Part shown: positions 7,237 through 16,516 of the stretch, one piece after another | Layout of the letters: every line of letters starts with the position of its first letter | How positions within the stretch are numbered: the first letter of the stretch is position 1 | From: Methylocystis sp. | Lineage (GTDB): Bacteria; Pseudomonadota; Alphaproteobacteria; Rhizobiales; Beijerinckiaceae | Direction: 5' to 3' | Length of the DNA stretch: 51,617 nt | Assembly (NCBI GenBank): GCA_024506175.1 | Contig: JAMBEQ010000022.1 | Location: 1 to 51,617, forward strand | Position numbers and translations under genes: made by a program | Notes under the pieces: model-generated | Database searches by the model: none | Seen by the model: only the letters and a program-made list of their open reading frames with translations | Told to the model about the DNA's origin: nothing

Positions 7237-9696
7237 ATGGACGTTTCCTCAAAGAATGAAAACAACGCGTCCAAAGGCTTGGACGTGCTGGAACAGGCGT
7301 TGCGCCGCTCGGCGCTCGCGATCCTCTCCGAGCGTCTGCTGAGGCTCGGCGCGGCGCTTGTCACGCTGGCGCTGTTTTTCGTCGCGCTGTCCTGGCTCGG
7401 GCTGTGGCGGGCTATTCCGGTCGAAGCGCGCATGGCGGGCGTCGCGCTCTTCGGCTTTCTCGCGCTTTACCTGATCGCGCGCGAGATCGCGCGCGGTCTG
7501 CCCCGACGCAAGGCCGCCGCCGCCCGCCTGGACGCCGCCGCCGATGGCCCGATGAAGCCCGCCGCCTCGCTCGACGACACGCTCGCGCGGCAAGGCGCCG
7601 ATCCCGCCACCGCCGCCCTCTGGGCCTTGCACCGCAAACGGCTCGAAGCCGCGCTGGCCGCCACGCCCGTCACACGGCCGCGTCCGCGCCTGCCGGAGCG
7701 CGACCCCTATGCCTTGCGCGCCCTGGCGCTCGTCGCCGCCATCGCCGCCGGCTTCGTCGCGGGCGACGAGAAGGGCGCCCGGCTCGCCGCCGCCTTCGAT
7801 TGGCGGGCTGTCCATTTCCTTGGCCCTGCGCAGCGCATCGACGCCTGGTTCGATCCGCCGGCCTATACAGGGCGTCCGCCGATCGTCCTGGCGCAAGAGA
7901 GCGGCGCGGTCGAAGCGCCGGTGCATTCGACGCTGCGGCTGCGGCCGGCAGAGGCCAATGTTTCCGTCGATGGCGGGCTTGCGCCGATCCAGACGCCAGA
8001 CAAGAAGGAACGCGAATTCACGCTCGCCGGACCCGCGCAGCTCTATCTGCCGGACGGCCGCACTTTCCAGGTCGCCGCAGTTCCGGACCGCCCGCCGGCG
8101 ATCGCGCTCACGGGCAAGCCGCGCAACAATGCGCGGGGCAGCATGACGCTCTCCTATCGCGCCGAGGACGACTATGGGGTCGTCAGCGCCGAGGCCGTGT
8201 TCACCAAGCCAGGGGGCGGCCGCGCGCTTTACGAGCCGCCACGCCTGCCGCTCGCTCTGCCGGCGGGGGCCGGCGGCCTTGGCGCGGGCCAGGCGACTCT
8301 CGATCTCGCCGACAGCCCCTACGCGGGCGCCAAAGCGACCATGCGGCTCGAGGCGAAAGACGCCGCCGGCAACGAAGGGGCCTCCGACGCAATCGAGGCA
8401 ATCCTCCCGCAGCGCCGGTTTACAAAGCCGCTCGCAAGGGCCCTTGTCGAGCAGCGGCGCATTCTCGCGCTCGATCCCGAGCAACGCGCCAATGTGCGCG
8501 CGGCGCTCGAGGCGCTGTCGATCGCGCCCGAGGTTTTCGAAACGCCGTCTTCGATCTACCTCGGCTTGCGCGCCGCGCGCCGAAGCCTCGAAGGCGGACG
8601 CACCGACGATGAATTGCGGGGCGTCGCCGATATGCTCTGGGCGATGGCGCTTTCCCTCGAAGACGGCGACACGTCGCAGGCCGAACGCGATCTGCGCGCC
8701 GCCGAACAGGCGCTGCGCGAGGCCATGGCGCGCGGCGTGAGCGAGGAGGAAATCGCCAAGCGCTCGCAGGAGCTGCGCGCCGCGCTCGACAAATTCCTCG
8801 AACAGCTCGGCGCGCGCGCGCATGCGCCCGGCGAGCCCCGCGAAAGCGCTGGAAACCCCGACAGCCTTACGGCCGACGATCTGCAATCCATGCTCGACGA
8901 CATCGAAAAGGCGATGAGATCCGGCGACATGGCGGAAGCGCAACGACTCCTCGACGAATTGCAGGACGTTATGGAAAACGCCCAGACCGCCGAGGAAGGC
9001 GGGCCGCAGAACGCCGCCCGCCAGAAGCGCCAGCGCGAGATGCAGCGGGCGCTGGGCGAACTCGACCAGCTTGCCCGCGAAGAGCAGCGTCTGCGCGACG
9101 ACACTTTCCAGGGAATGAAGAACCCGTCCGACGACGACGCGGGCAAGCCGCAGCAGCGCGGCGGCAAGAAGGGTCAACCGCAGGCCGCTGACGATGCGAG
9201 CCAGGAACGCCAGCGCCAGCAGGCCTTGCGCGACAAGCTGGAACGCCAGCAAGACGCGCTCAAGGGCGATGCGGGCGAGGCCGGCCAAGAGCTCGACGAC
9301 GCCCGCAAGGCGATGAAGGAAGCGGAGGAGGCCCTTAAGTCCGGCGGAGAAGGCCGCGGCAAGGCCGTGGACGCGCAGGGCCGCGCGGTCGAAGCGCTGC
9401 GCAAGGGCGCCGACAAGCTCGCCGAGCAGATGCGCGGCGAGGGACAGGAAGGCGAAGAGGGGCAGGAGGGTCAGGGCAAGGGCCACGGCCGGGCGCGCGG
9501 GCGTTACGGGCAGGGGCGCGATCCGCTCGGACGTTCCTCCGGCGGCCAACGCGCTTCCCGCGAGAAATATGATCCGCTCGGCCTTCCGCCGGCGCAGCGC
9601 GCGCATCGCGTGCAGGAAGAGCTGCGCCGCCGCCTCGGCCAGCCCGAGCGCCCCGCGGAGGAGCTCGATTATCTACAGAGGTTGCTGCAACGGTGA
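7237..9696 (+). CDS. DUF4175 / TIGR02302 family membrane protein
   Basis: An 819-residue protein. Two N-terminal membrane segments (GAALVTLALFFVALSWLGLW and VALFGFLALYLIAR) are followed by a third short hydrophobic stretch near residue 170. A large domain comes next, with the hallmark stretch FLGPAQRIDAWFDPPAYTGR and beta-rich repeats (SYRAEDDYGV). The C-terminal ~350 residues are very charged, Gln/Glu/Arg-rich and probably coiled coil, ending in low-complexity GEGQEGEEGQEGQGKGHG and a basic tail. This matches alphaproteobacterial TIGR02302 proteins, whose function is unknown. The ATG at 7237 has GGAG upstream; the ATG at 7219 is an alternative. Confidence 0.85.
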   Translation: MDVSSKNENNASKGLDVLEQALRRSALAILSERLLRLGAALVTLALFFVALSWLGLWRAIPVEARMAGVALFGFLALYLIAREIARGLPRRKAAAARLDAAADGPMKPAASLDDTLARQGADPATAALWALHRKRLEAALAATPVTRPRPRLPERDPYALRALALVAAIAAGFVAGDEKGARLAAAFDWRAVHFLGPAQRIDAWFDPPAYTGRPPIVLAQESGAVEAPVHSTLRLRPAEANVSVDGGLAPIQTPDKKEREFTLAGPAQLYLPDGRTFQVAAVPDRPPAIALTGKPRNNARGSMTLSYRAEDDYGVVSAEAVFTKPGGGRALYEPPRLPLALPAGAGGLGAGQATLDLADSPYAGAKATMRLEAKDAAGNEGASDAIEAILPQRRFTKPLARALVEQRRILALDPEQRANVRAALEALSIAPEVFETPSSIYLGLRAARRSLEGGRTDDELRGVADMLWAMALSLEDGDTSQAERDLRAAEQALREAMARGVSEEEIAKRSQELRAALDKFLEQLGARAHAPGEPRESAGNPDSLTADDLQSMLDDIEKAMRSGDMAEAQRLLDELQDVMENAQTAEEGGPQNAARQKRQREMQRALGELDQLAREEQRLRDDTFQGMKNPSDDDAGKPQQRGGKKGQPQAADDASQERQRQQALRDKLERQQDALKGDAGEAGQELDDARKAMKEAEEALKSGGEGRGKAVDAQGRAVEALRKGADKLAEQMRGEGQEGEEGQEGQGKGHGRARGRYGQGRDPLGRSSGGQRASREKYDPLGLPPAQRAHRVQEELRRRLGQPERPAEELDYLQRLLQR

Positions 9697-9725
9697 AAAC
9701 GAGGCGGAGGCTGATCGTGAGCAAT

Positions 9726-9852
9726 CCCTCCCCTTTACGGGGAGGGTGGCGCAGCGAAGCTGCGTCGGGTGGGGTCCAATCCGCATCACTATCTTTGGCG
9801 CGAGAACCCCACCCGGCTGCCTATGGCCGCCGACCTCCCCGTAAAGGGGAGG
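9726..9852. repeat. Palindromic intergenic element (REP/BIME-like)
   Basis: Both ends are hairpins of the same sequence: CCTCCCC TTTAC GGGGAGG at 9727-9745 and CCTCCCC GTAAA GGGGAGG at 9834-9852. Between them are a small hairpin (GCAGC GAA GCTGC, 9751-9763) and an inner inverted pair (GGGTGGGGT / ACCCCACCC). The whole can fold as one long imperfect inverted repeat. Such CTCCCC-TTTAC elements are common between alphaproteobacterial genes. No open frame of note lies in 9697-9971 apart from this. Confidence 0.8.
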
Positions 9853-9971
9853 TATTTGTGGCCGTCCGCGCCAGATTGATCTTCGCCCGATCATCCTTGC
9901 TCTACGCGCCTTGCCCTTTCGCAGGCGTTTCTCTACTTCCACACGCTTAACTTGCCGGGGAGTTGATCGCC

Positions 9972-10160
9972 TTGTCGAATATTCTGGTCCTCGTCGCCGC
10001 GGTGGCGGTTTTTCTCGTGCTCATCGCGGGCTTCATCAATATGTTTCGCGGCGGCGCCGGGGCCATGCAGCGCTCACAGACCCTGATGCGCTGGCGCGTC
10101 GGGCTGCAGTTCCTCGCGCTCATCATCGCGCTCGCCGCACTCTACTTCAAGGGGCGCTGA
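9972..10160 (+). CDS. HIG1-domain-like twin transmembrane protein
   Basis: A 62-residue protein with two hydrophobic helices: SNILVLVAAVAVFLVLIAGF, then a short loop with MFRGGAGAMQRSQTLMRWRV, then GLQFLALIIALAALYF and a KGR tail. The loop with RSQxLMRWRVxxQ is typical of the HIG1 (hypoxia-induced) family, whose members associate with respiratory complexes. A TTG at 9972 with GGGGAG nine bases upstream is the best start; the frame also contains a TTG at 9963. It sits five bases before the cobalamin adenosyltransferase, probably in one transcript. Confidence 0.8.
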   Translation: MSNILVLVAAVAVFLVLIAGFINMFRGGAGAMQRSQTLMRWRVGLQFLALIIALAALYFKGR

Positions 10161-10165
10161 CCAAC

Positions 10166-10750
10166 ATGGTCAAGCTGGACCGGATTTACACCCGAGGCGG
10201 CGACAAGGGCGCGACCTCGCTCGCCACCGGCGCGCGCCGCCGCAAGGACGATATTCGCGTCGAGGCCTACGGCGCCGTCGACGAGACCAACGCCGCGATC
10301 GGCGTGGCGCGGCTCGCTATCGAAGCGCGCGACGCTACGCTCGACGCCATGCTGGCGCGCATTCAGAACGATCTCTTCGATCTCGGCGCCGAGCTTGCGA
10401 CGCCGCACGATCCGGCGAAACCCATCGACCCGGCGATGCGGCTGGTGATCCTTCCCTCGCAGGTGGAGCGGCTTGAAAAGGAGATCGACGAACTCAACGC
10501 CGATCTCGCGCCCTTGCGCTCCTTCGTGCTGCCGGGCGGCGCGCCGGCGGCCGCGCATCTGCACATGGCCCGAACGATCTGCCGCCGCGCCGAGCGCGTG
10601 ATGGTGACGCTCATGGAGACTCAAGGCGAGGAGCTGTCGCCCACGGCGCTCGCTTATGTGAATCGCCTCTCCGACTTCCTCTTCGTCGCGTCGCGCTTCG
10701 TGAACCGCGAGAGGGGCGACGTGTTGTGGAAGCCGGGCGCGACACGGTAG
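10166..10750 (+). CDS. Cob(I)alamin adenosyltransferase, PduO type
   Basis: A 194-residue ATP:cob(I)alamin adenosyltransferase that makes adenosylcobalamin. The N-terminal ATP-binding motif is TRGGDKGATSLATG (about residues 9-22), followed by EAYGAVDETNAAIGVA. The C-terminal active-site helix contains ARTICRRAERVMVTL. The length matches the PduO/MMAB family. The gene lies immediately after the HIG1-like gene and six bases before mutL, so the three are probably co-transcribed. No B12 riboswitch was seen in front of the group. Confidence 0.92.
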   Translation: MVKLDRIYTRGGDKGATSLATGARRRKDDIRVEAYGAVDETNAAIGVARLAIEARDATLDAMLARIQNDLFDLGAELATPHDPAKPIDPAMRLVILPSQVERLEKEIDELNADLAPLRSFVLPGGAPAAAHLHMARTICRRAERVMVTLMETQGEELSPTALAYVNRLSDFLFVASRFVNRERGDVLWKPGATR

Positions 10751-10756
10751 GCGCCT

Positions 10757-12544
10757 ATGCCCGTCCGCCGCCTCGACCCCATTCTCGTCGATCGCATCGC
10801 CGCCGGCGAAGTCGTCGAGCGGCCGGCCTCGGCCGTAAAGGAATTGGTCGAGAACGCGCTCGACGCCGGTGCGAGCCGCATCGACGTCGCCATAGAAGAA
10901 GGCGGCCGCAAGCTCATCCGCGTCATCGACGATGGCTGCGGCATGGACGAACACGATCTCGCGCTTGCGGTCGAACGTCACGCGACCTCGAAAATTCCGG
11001 ATGGCGATCTCACCCATATCGCGACGCTCGGCTTTCGCGGAGAGGCGCTTCCTTCCATCGCCGCCGTCGCGGATCTCACCATCGATACGCGCGCGAAAAA
11101 CGCGCCGCATGGTTTTTCCATTCGCGTGGAAGCGGGCGAAAAGCGGGGGCTTGTAGCGTCGAGCTGGCCGCGCGGCACGCGCATCGAAGCCCGTGCGCTG
11201 TTCGCCGCAACGCCGGCGCGGCTGAAATTTTTAAAAGCCGAGCGCACAGAGACGGCGGCCGTCGTCGATGTGGTCAAGCGCCTCGCCATGGCGCATCCCA
11301 CCGTGCGCTTCGCACTCTCCACGGACGGCGGCGCGCTTTTCGACTATCCCGCCTGCGGCGAGGACAACGCAAGGCGCATCGCGCAGGTTTTGGGCGAGGA
11401 ATTTCGCGCCAATGCTTTTGCGCTTCAAGCCGAGCGCGAAGGCGTGCGGCTCACGGGGCTCGCGAGCTTACCCACTTACAATCGCGGCAATGCGCAGGCG
11501 CAATATGTCTATATCAATGGGCGGCCGGTGCGGGACAAGCTCTTTGCCGGCGCCATTCGCGCTGCTTACCTTGATTTTCTCGCGCATGATCGCCACCCGG
11601 TCGTGGCGCTTTTTATCGACTGCAATCCCCGCATCGTCGATGTGAACGTCCATCCCGCGAAGGCGGAAGTGCGCTTCGCCGATCCCGGCCTTGTGCGCGG
11701 CCTCGTTGTCGGCGCCTTGAAGCAGGCGCTCGTGGAAAAGAGCCACCGCAGCGCCAATACGAACGCGCGCGCTGCGATCGACATGCTCGCGCGCTACAGC
11801 GGTCCGCACGACGTCTCGCCGCGCCACGCGCCGCCGCCCGCCAACTGGAGCGTTGCGCAATCTCCTTATGCGCCAAGCAATTTCACGGAGGCGCCGCAAT
11901 CGGCCTTCCACACCGGCGCGCCCATGGCCCGCCCGCATGAGGCGTCGACAGAAGTGTTGGACAACGCCCCGCTCGGAGCCGCGTGCGCGCAGCTGCATGA
12001 GACCTATATCATCGCGCAGACGCATGACGGCCTCGTCATCGTCGACCAGCACGCCGCGCACGAACGGCTCGTCTATGAGAAGCTCAAGAAGCAGCGGGAA
12101 GAAACGGGCGTCGCGCGGCAGATGCTGCTTATCCCCGTCGTGGTGGATCTCGACGAAACGCGGATGAATGCGCTTTCGAGCGCCTTCGAGGAGCTCGCCG
12201 CGCTTGGCCTCGTGGTCGAACCCTTTGGCCCAGGCGCGTTGCTGGTGCGCGAGGCGCCGGCGATTCTCGGCGAGGTGAATCACAAGCGTCTCGTCGAGGA
12301 CATTGCCGATCTCCTGGCAGAAGAAGGAGACTCTAGGGGCCTCTCGCGACGCCTCGACCATGTGCTCGCGACCTGCGCCTGCCACCATTCCGTGCGCGCG
12401 GGCCGGCGGTTGAGTCCCGCCGAAATGAATGCGTTGCTGCGCGAGATGGAGACCACGCCCGGCGCGGCGCAGTGCAATCATGGACGGCCGACCTATGTGG
12501 AGCTGAAGCTCGCGGACATTGAGAAGCTTTTCGGGAGGAAGTGA
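10757..12544 (+). CDS. mutL: DNA mismatch repair protein MutL
   Basis: A 595-residue MutL. The N-terminal GHKL ATPase has RIAAGEVVERPASAVKELVE, the Asn-containing ENALDAGA, DDGCGMD and GFRGEALPSIAAV, followed by the transducer domain. A variable linker covers about residues 330-400. The C-terminal dimerisation domain carries the metal-binding endonuclease motif DQHAAHERLVYE plus CACHHSVRAG and QCNHGRP. MutL here should therefore nick DNA, as in organisms without MutH. It is the last gene of the plus-strand run with the cobalamin adenosyltransferase. Confidence 0.96.
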   Translation: MPVRRLDPILVDRIAAGEVVERPASAVKELVENALDAGASRIDVAIEEGGRKLIRVIDDGCGMDEHDLALAVERHATSKIPDGDLTHIATLGFRGEALPSIAAVADLTIDTRAKNAPHGFSIRVEAGEKRGLVASSWPRGTRIEARALFAATPARLKFLKAERTETAAVVDVVKRLAMAHPTVRFALSTDGGALFDYPACGEDNARRIAQVLGEEFRANAFALQAEREGVRLTGLASLPTYNRGNAQAQYVYINGRPVRDKLFAGAIRAAYLDFLAHDRHPVVALFIDCNPRIVDVNVHPAKAEVRFADPGLVRGLVVGALKQALVEKSHRSANTNARAAIDMLARYSGPHDVSPRHAPPPANWSVAQSPYAPSNFTEAPQSAFHTGAPMARPHEASTEVLDNAPLGAACAQLHETYIIAQTHDGLVIVDQHAAHERLVYEKLKKQREETGVARQMLLIPVVVDLDETRMNALSSAFEELAALGLVVEPFGPGALLVREAPAILGEVNHKRLVEDIADLLAEEGDSRGLSRRLDHVLATCACHHSVRAGRRLSPAEMNALLREMETTPGAAQCNHGRPTYVELKLADIEKLFGRK

Positions 12545-12600
12545 GCCTACCGCCATCGAGAGTTCTCGGCCCCAAGATTGTTTGTGTGTAAGAGCCACGC

Positions 12601-12654
12601 CACGACCAGCTTGCTTGTTAGGCTGGCGGGCCCACATTCGCCTGGGCGGTCGTG
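12601..12654 (+). other. Possible three-way-junction RNA structure upstream of cytochrome c gene
   Basis: An outer 7-bp stem (CACGACC 12601-12607 with GGTCGTG 12648-12654) encloses a short AGC/GCT hairpin (12608-12624) and a 5-bp GCCCA/TGGGC hairpin (12630-12647). It lies in the 150-base gap after mutL, about 40 bases before the cytochrome gene. It matches no riboswitch I know and may be chance pairing in GC-rich DNA. Confidence 0.3.
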
Positions 12655-12694
12655 CCGGTAGATAACGGCGGGCGGGGCGCTATTTGAGGCCGCG

Positions 12695-13297
12695 ATGCGG
12701 GCCAGCATCGACTATCGAGCACGGAGCGTTAGCCAGATCGTGAAATTTCTTGCCGGCTTTATTGCAGCGTTCGTGGTCGTCGCGCTCGCCGCAACCGTGG
12801 TGATCTTGAGCGGCGTTTACGACGTCGCAGCGACCGTGCCGCATACGGCGCTGGAGGAGCTGATCCTGAGCTCGACGATGCGCTATTCGGTCGAAGCCCA
12901 CGCTGGCAACGAGTCCCGCGAGACCTGGAGCGAGGAGCAGGTGAGAGAGGGTTTCAAGCAGTACGATGAGATGTGCATCATCTGCCACGCGGCTCCGGGG
13001 AAGGAGCGGACCGATATCAGCAAGGGCCTGCGGCCGAACCCACCCAAGCTGGCGGAGTGGGCGAAACGGTGGAACAACGCCGAGCTGTTCTGGATCATCA
13101 AGAACGGCGTCAAAATGACCGGCATGCCCGCGTTCGGGCCCACGCACCGGGATGAGCTGATCTGGGACGTCGTGGGATTCGTTCGGCGTTTGCCGAACCT
13201 GTCGGCCGAAGAATTCGCGACAATGGAAAAGCAATTCGGCAAATCGGCTGGGCTTGAGCAGGGTCAGCATCAGGAACAAGGTCACCATCACGAATGA
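12695..13297 (+). CDS. Membrane-anchored monohaem cytochrome c
   Basis: A 200-residue c-type cytochrome. A hydrophobic anchor (FLAGFIAAFVVVALAATVVI, about residues 18-37) holds it in the inner membrane with the haem domain outside. The haem motif CIICH is at residues 94-98 and the probable axial Met lies in KMTGMPAFGP near residues 140-147. The tail is rich in His and Gln (HQEQGHHHE) and might bind metal. GAGG five bases before the ATG supports this start; a GTG at 12740 is an alternative. It is convergent with the thiamine-diphosphate enzyme gene. An electron-transfer role is clear; the partner is unknown. Confidence 0.88.
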   Translation: MRASIDYRARSVSQIVKFLAGFIAAFVVVALAATVVILSGVYDVAATVPHTALEELILSSTMRYSVEAHAGNESRETWSEEQVREGFKQYDEMCIICHAAPGKERTDISKGLRPNPPKLAEWAKRWNNAELFWIIKNGVKMTGMPAFGPTHRDELIWDVVGFVRRLPNLSAEEFATMEKQFGKSAGLEQGQHQEQGHHHE

Positions 13298-13396
13298 GAG
13301 GCGCCCGCGAGCTGCCAAGCGGGGAACCGCGGGCGGACCAGATCATCCACCCGCTTCGGCAGATCGGCGGCGTCCATGAGGTCGCCGCCCGTTGCT

Positions 13397-15196
13397 CTAC
13401 CCCGGCAGCACCTCGGCCGCGAAGGCCTTCAGCGATTTCGAAACGAGGCTGATCTCGTCCGGGTCGCCCTTGATCAAGGTGGTCGCAAAGTTCTTCGCCT
13501 GCTCGAAGCTGATGTGAGGCGGCAGGGGCGGGATGTTGGGATCGGTGATCGCCTCCAGGACGACCGGTTTGTCGCACTTTAGCGCTTCGTCCCAGGCGTT
13601 CGCGAGTTGATCGGGATGATCGACGAAGATTCCCTCGAGCCCGATGAGCTTCGCATACTCGGAATAGCGAACATCCGGAACCTCCTGCGAAGCCTCGAAT
13701 CTGGGATTGCCAGACATGACGCGCATCTCCCAGGTCACCTGGTTGAGATCGCGATTGTTCAGCACGAGCACGATCAATCGCGGATCCGACCATTGCCGCC
13801 AATATTTGCCGATCGTGATCAGACCGTTCATTCCGTTCATCTGCATCGCGCCGTCTCCGACAAGCGCGATAACCGGGCGGTGGGGATGAGCGAACTTCGC
13901 CGCGATGGCGTAAGGAACCCCCGGGCCCATCGTCGCGAGGCCGCCCGACAGCGAAGCGCTCATTCCACGACGAAGCTTCAAGTCTCTCGCGAACCAATTG
14001 GTGGCCGATCCGGAGTCGCCCGTCAGGATGCACTCATCGGGCAATTTCGGCGACAATTCCCAGAACACGCGCTGCGGGTTTATCGGATTTCCCGATTGCA
14101 TGGCTTGTCGCTCGAGCACCTCCCACCATCTGGCGACGCTATCCTCTATCTGTTGACGCCAGGACTGATCCGTCTTTTGCTCGAGGAGAGGCAATAGGGC
14201 GCGCAGCGTTTCGGCGCTGTCGCCGACGAGGCTCACCTCCATCGGATAACGGATGTTGATCATCTTCGGGTCGATGTCGATCTGCACGCCTCTGGCTTGT
14301 CCCTCTTCCGGCAGCCACTCGGAATAAGGGAAGGCGGAGCCGACCATCAAAAGTGTGTCGCAGCCCGCCATGAGCTCATAGCTGGGTCGGGTTCCGAGCA
14401 GGCCGATCGCCCCCGTGACGTAAGGGAGCGTATCCGGAATAGCGGCGCGGCCGAGCAACGCCTTGGCGACGCCCGCGCCGAGGCGTTCGGCTGTCTCGAT
14501 CACCTCGTCGATGGCGTTCAAAGCGCCGGCTCCGATGAGCATGGCCACCTTCTCGCCTGCGTTGAGCGCGTCCGCGGCCCTTTGCAAATCCTTCTGCGAA
14601 GGACGGATGATCGGCGCGCTGAAGCCCGCGCCGGAATGCACCGTTCCATGCTTACGCGGCGGCGGGTCGACGGCGTCGGCGTCCTGAACGTCTTTCGGCA
14701 TGATGATGCAGGTTACGGTTCGCTCCGCCTTTGCGATGCGCACGGCTCGATCGATCAGATGCCGGACCTGTGCGGGAACCGTCGCCATGTGGACGAAATC
14801 GCCCGCGACATCCTTGAACAGCGAGATCAGGTCGACTTCCTGCTGGTAGTGCCCGCCAAGGGCCGTGCGCGCCTGCTGGCCGACGATCGCGACAACCGGC
14901 TGGTGATCGAGACGCGCGTCATACAATCCGTTGAGGAGATGGATAGCGCCTGGCCCGGAGGTGGCGAGGCAAACGCCGACTTCGCCTGTGAATTTTGCAT
15001 GCGCGCAGGCCATGAAGGCGGAGAGCTCTTCGTGCCTTGTCTGTATGAACTCGAACCTGTCTCCGGCCCGATCGAGCGCGCCGAGGAGCCCATTGATGCC
15101 GTCGCCAGGATAGCCATAGATCCGGCGTATGCCCCATTCGGACATGCGACTCCAGAAGAAATCCGCCACGGTCTGGGCCATCTCGAAACTCCGCAT
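13397..15196 (-). CDS. Thiamine-diphosphate-dependent enzyme (pyruvate oxidase/acetolactate synthase-like)
   Basis: A 599-residue three-domain ThDP enzyme. The N-terminal pyrimidine-binding domain has GYPGDGINGLLGAL and the catalytic Glu in TRHEELSAFMA. The middle domain has GAGALNA and VDIDPKMI-like FAD/nucleotide-fold sequence (QIDIDPKMINIRYP). The C-terminal PP-binding domain has the GDG...NN motif (GDGAMQMNGMNGL ... VLNNRDL). It belongs to the group usually labelled thiamine pyrophosphate-requiring protein, close to PoxB. The substrate (pyruvate, oxalyl-CoA or other) cannot be decided. ATG at 15196 and another Met at residue 6 (15181) are both possible starts. It is monocistronic and convergent with the cytochrome gene. 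Confidence 0.88.
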   Translation of the reverse strand: MRSFEMAQTVADFFWSRMSEWGIRRIYGYPGDGINGLLGALDRAGDRFEFIQTRHEELSAFMACAHAKFTGEVGVCLATSGPGAIHLLNGLYDARLDHQPVVAIVGQQARTALGGHYQQEVDLISLFKDVAGDFVHMATVPAQVRHLIDRAVRIAKAERTVTCIIMPKDVQDADAVDPPPRKHGTVHSGAGFSAPIIRPSQKDLQRAADALNAGEKVAMLIGAGALNAIDEVIETAERLGAGVAKALLGRAAIPDTLPYVTGAIGLLGTRPSYELMAGCDTLLMVGSAFPYSEWLPEEGQARGVQIDIDPKMINIRYPMEVSLVGDSAETLRALLPLLEQKTDQSWRQQIEDSVARWWEVLERQAMQSGNPINPQRVFWELSPKLPDECILTGDSGSATNWFARDLKLRRGMSASLSGGLATMGPGVPYAIAAKFAHPHRPVIALVGDGAMQMNGMNGLITIGKYWRQWSDPRLIVLVLNNRDLNQVTWEMRVMSGNPRFEASQEVPDVRYSEYAKLIGLEGIFVDHPDQLANAWDEALKCDKPVVLEAITDPNIPPLPPHISFEQAKNFATTLIKGDPDEISLVSKSLKAFAAEVLPG

Positions 15197-15363
15197 CGGT
15201 CGCGCCGCGCGCGGCGAGATCCACGCCCCCGACCATGAAACGGCACAACCATCTCATCGTTCCGGCGCAAGTGTGCGTGCCGGCGCAACAACCGGCCGTC
15301 GAGAAGCGCCTGACGCACGCTTGGCGATGTGTGAGCAAAGCAGCCGGCGCGCCGCCGATTGCG

Positions 15364-16260
15364 TTATCGGTATTCCCGCGTCTGCAGCAGGCGGTTGACG
15401 CAGCTATCCAAAGATTGGCGCCACGGAGGGAGAGTGACCCCATAGCGCGCTGTCAGCTTCTTGTTATCCAGGCGAGAATTGGCGGGCCGGCGCGCCGGGG
15501 TGGGATAATCGGCCGTCGTGATGCGCGTCACGCGAACAGGCTTGTAGCCGGACGCTAAGCTCGTCTCAAAGGCCGCCTCAGCGACATCGGCCCAACTTGC
15601 ATCGCCGCAGCCGGTCAGATGAAACACCCCGCGGAGCGAAGGAGAAGCATCCGAGACGAGACGCCGCGCGATGAGGAGAAGCGCGTCGGCGATGTCTATG
15701 GCGCTGGTCGGATTGCCGATCTGATCCGCAACGACGCGGACTTCGTCCCGCGTTTCGCCGAGCCTCAACATGGTTTTGACGAAATTGCTTCCAAATGGGC
15801 TGTAGACCCAAGCGGTCCGTAAAATGGCGTGGTTGCCATGAGTCGCAGCGATCTTTTCTTCGCCTGCAAGCTTGGAGCGCCCATAGGCTCCAGCGGGCCC
15901 CGTCGGATCGTCTTCACGATAGGGACGATCGAGAAGGCCATCGAACACATAATCTGTCGAAAGATGCAGCAGGGGCGCGCCGAGCTCGGCAGCCGCCTCG
16001 GCCACGTGACCCGCGCCCTCGCCATTGATGCGCATGGCGACGTCGGGCTCGCTCTCCGCCTTATCGACAGCCGTATAGGCGGCCGCGTTGATAATCGCGT
16101 CGCAGCGCGCGTGACGAAGGCCCGCGAGCACGGCTCCGCGCAATTCGAGATCCAGCTGGGGGCGGCCGAGCGCAATGACTTCTACGTCCTTTGGGGACCG
16201 CTCGATCAAAGCGCTGACAACCTGGCCTTTGAGGCCCGTCACGGCAAGACGAAGCGTCAC
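15364..16260 (-). CDS. rfbD: dTDP-4-dehydrorhamnose reductase
   Basis: A 298-residue short-chain-dehydrogenase-like reductase that makes dTDP-L-rhamnose. It shows the nucleotide-binding loop VTGLKGQV at the N terminus, INAAAYTAVDKAE, STDYVFDG and the catalytic Y-x3-K (AYGRSKLAGE), in the RfbD/RmlD order. The GTG at 16260 is preceded by GGGGAGGAG seven bases upstream, which decides the start over a longer open frame to 16311. The other rml genes are not adjacent. It is the last non-flagellar housekeeping gene before the motility region. Confidence 0.88.
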   Translation of the reverse strand: MTLRLAVTGLKGQVVSALIERSPKDVEVIALGRPQLDLELRGAVLAGLRHARCDAIINAAAYTAVDKAESEPDVAMRINGEGAGHVAEAAAELGAPLLHLSTDYVFDGLLDRPYREDDPTGPAGAYGRSKLAGEEKIAATHGNHAILRTAWVYSPFGSNFVKTMLRLGETRDEVRVVADQIGNPTSAIDIADALLLIARRLVSDASPSLRGVFHLTGCGDASWADVAEAAFETSLASGYKPVRVTRITTADYPTPARRPANSRLDNKKLTARYGVTLPPWRQSLDSCVNRLLQTREYR

Positions 16261-16516
16261 GATCGCTCCTCCCCTAAAATTTTCTCTGCTCGAGCGGCAA
16301 GCGGCGCTCATCCTAGCGCTGCGCGGCGGCGCGCGGCAAGAAGGCGGGCTGCCGCGCTAGCTATTTGATCGCGCGTGGATTTTTATGCGCGCCCAGGGCC
16401 AAGAAGTCAGGGACGCAGGCTTGGTGCTCTCTTTTGAGAGCGTCCGAATCGAAAGCTCCACGCAAGTTTGGTTAATTAATGGTTAACGCGCTGGGACATC
16501 GAGAAGGAAGACTGAG

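Noticed and set aside
7249-9606. 785-codon minus-strand frame opposite the DUF4175 gene
   Set aside because: Antisense shadow caused by codon bias; the plus-strand frame has family-typical architecture.
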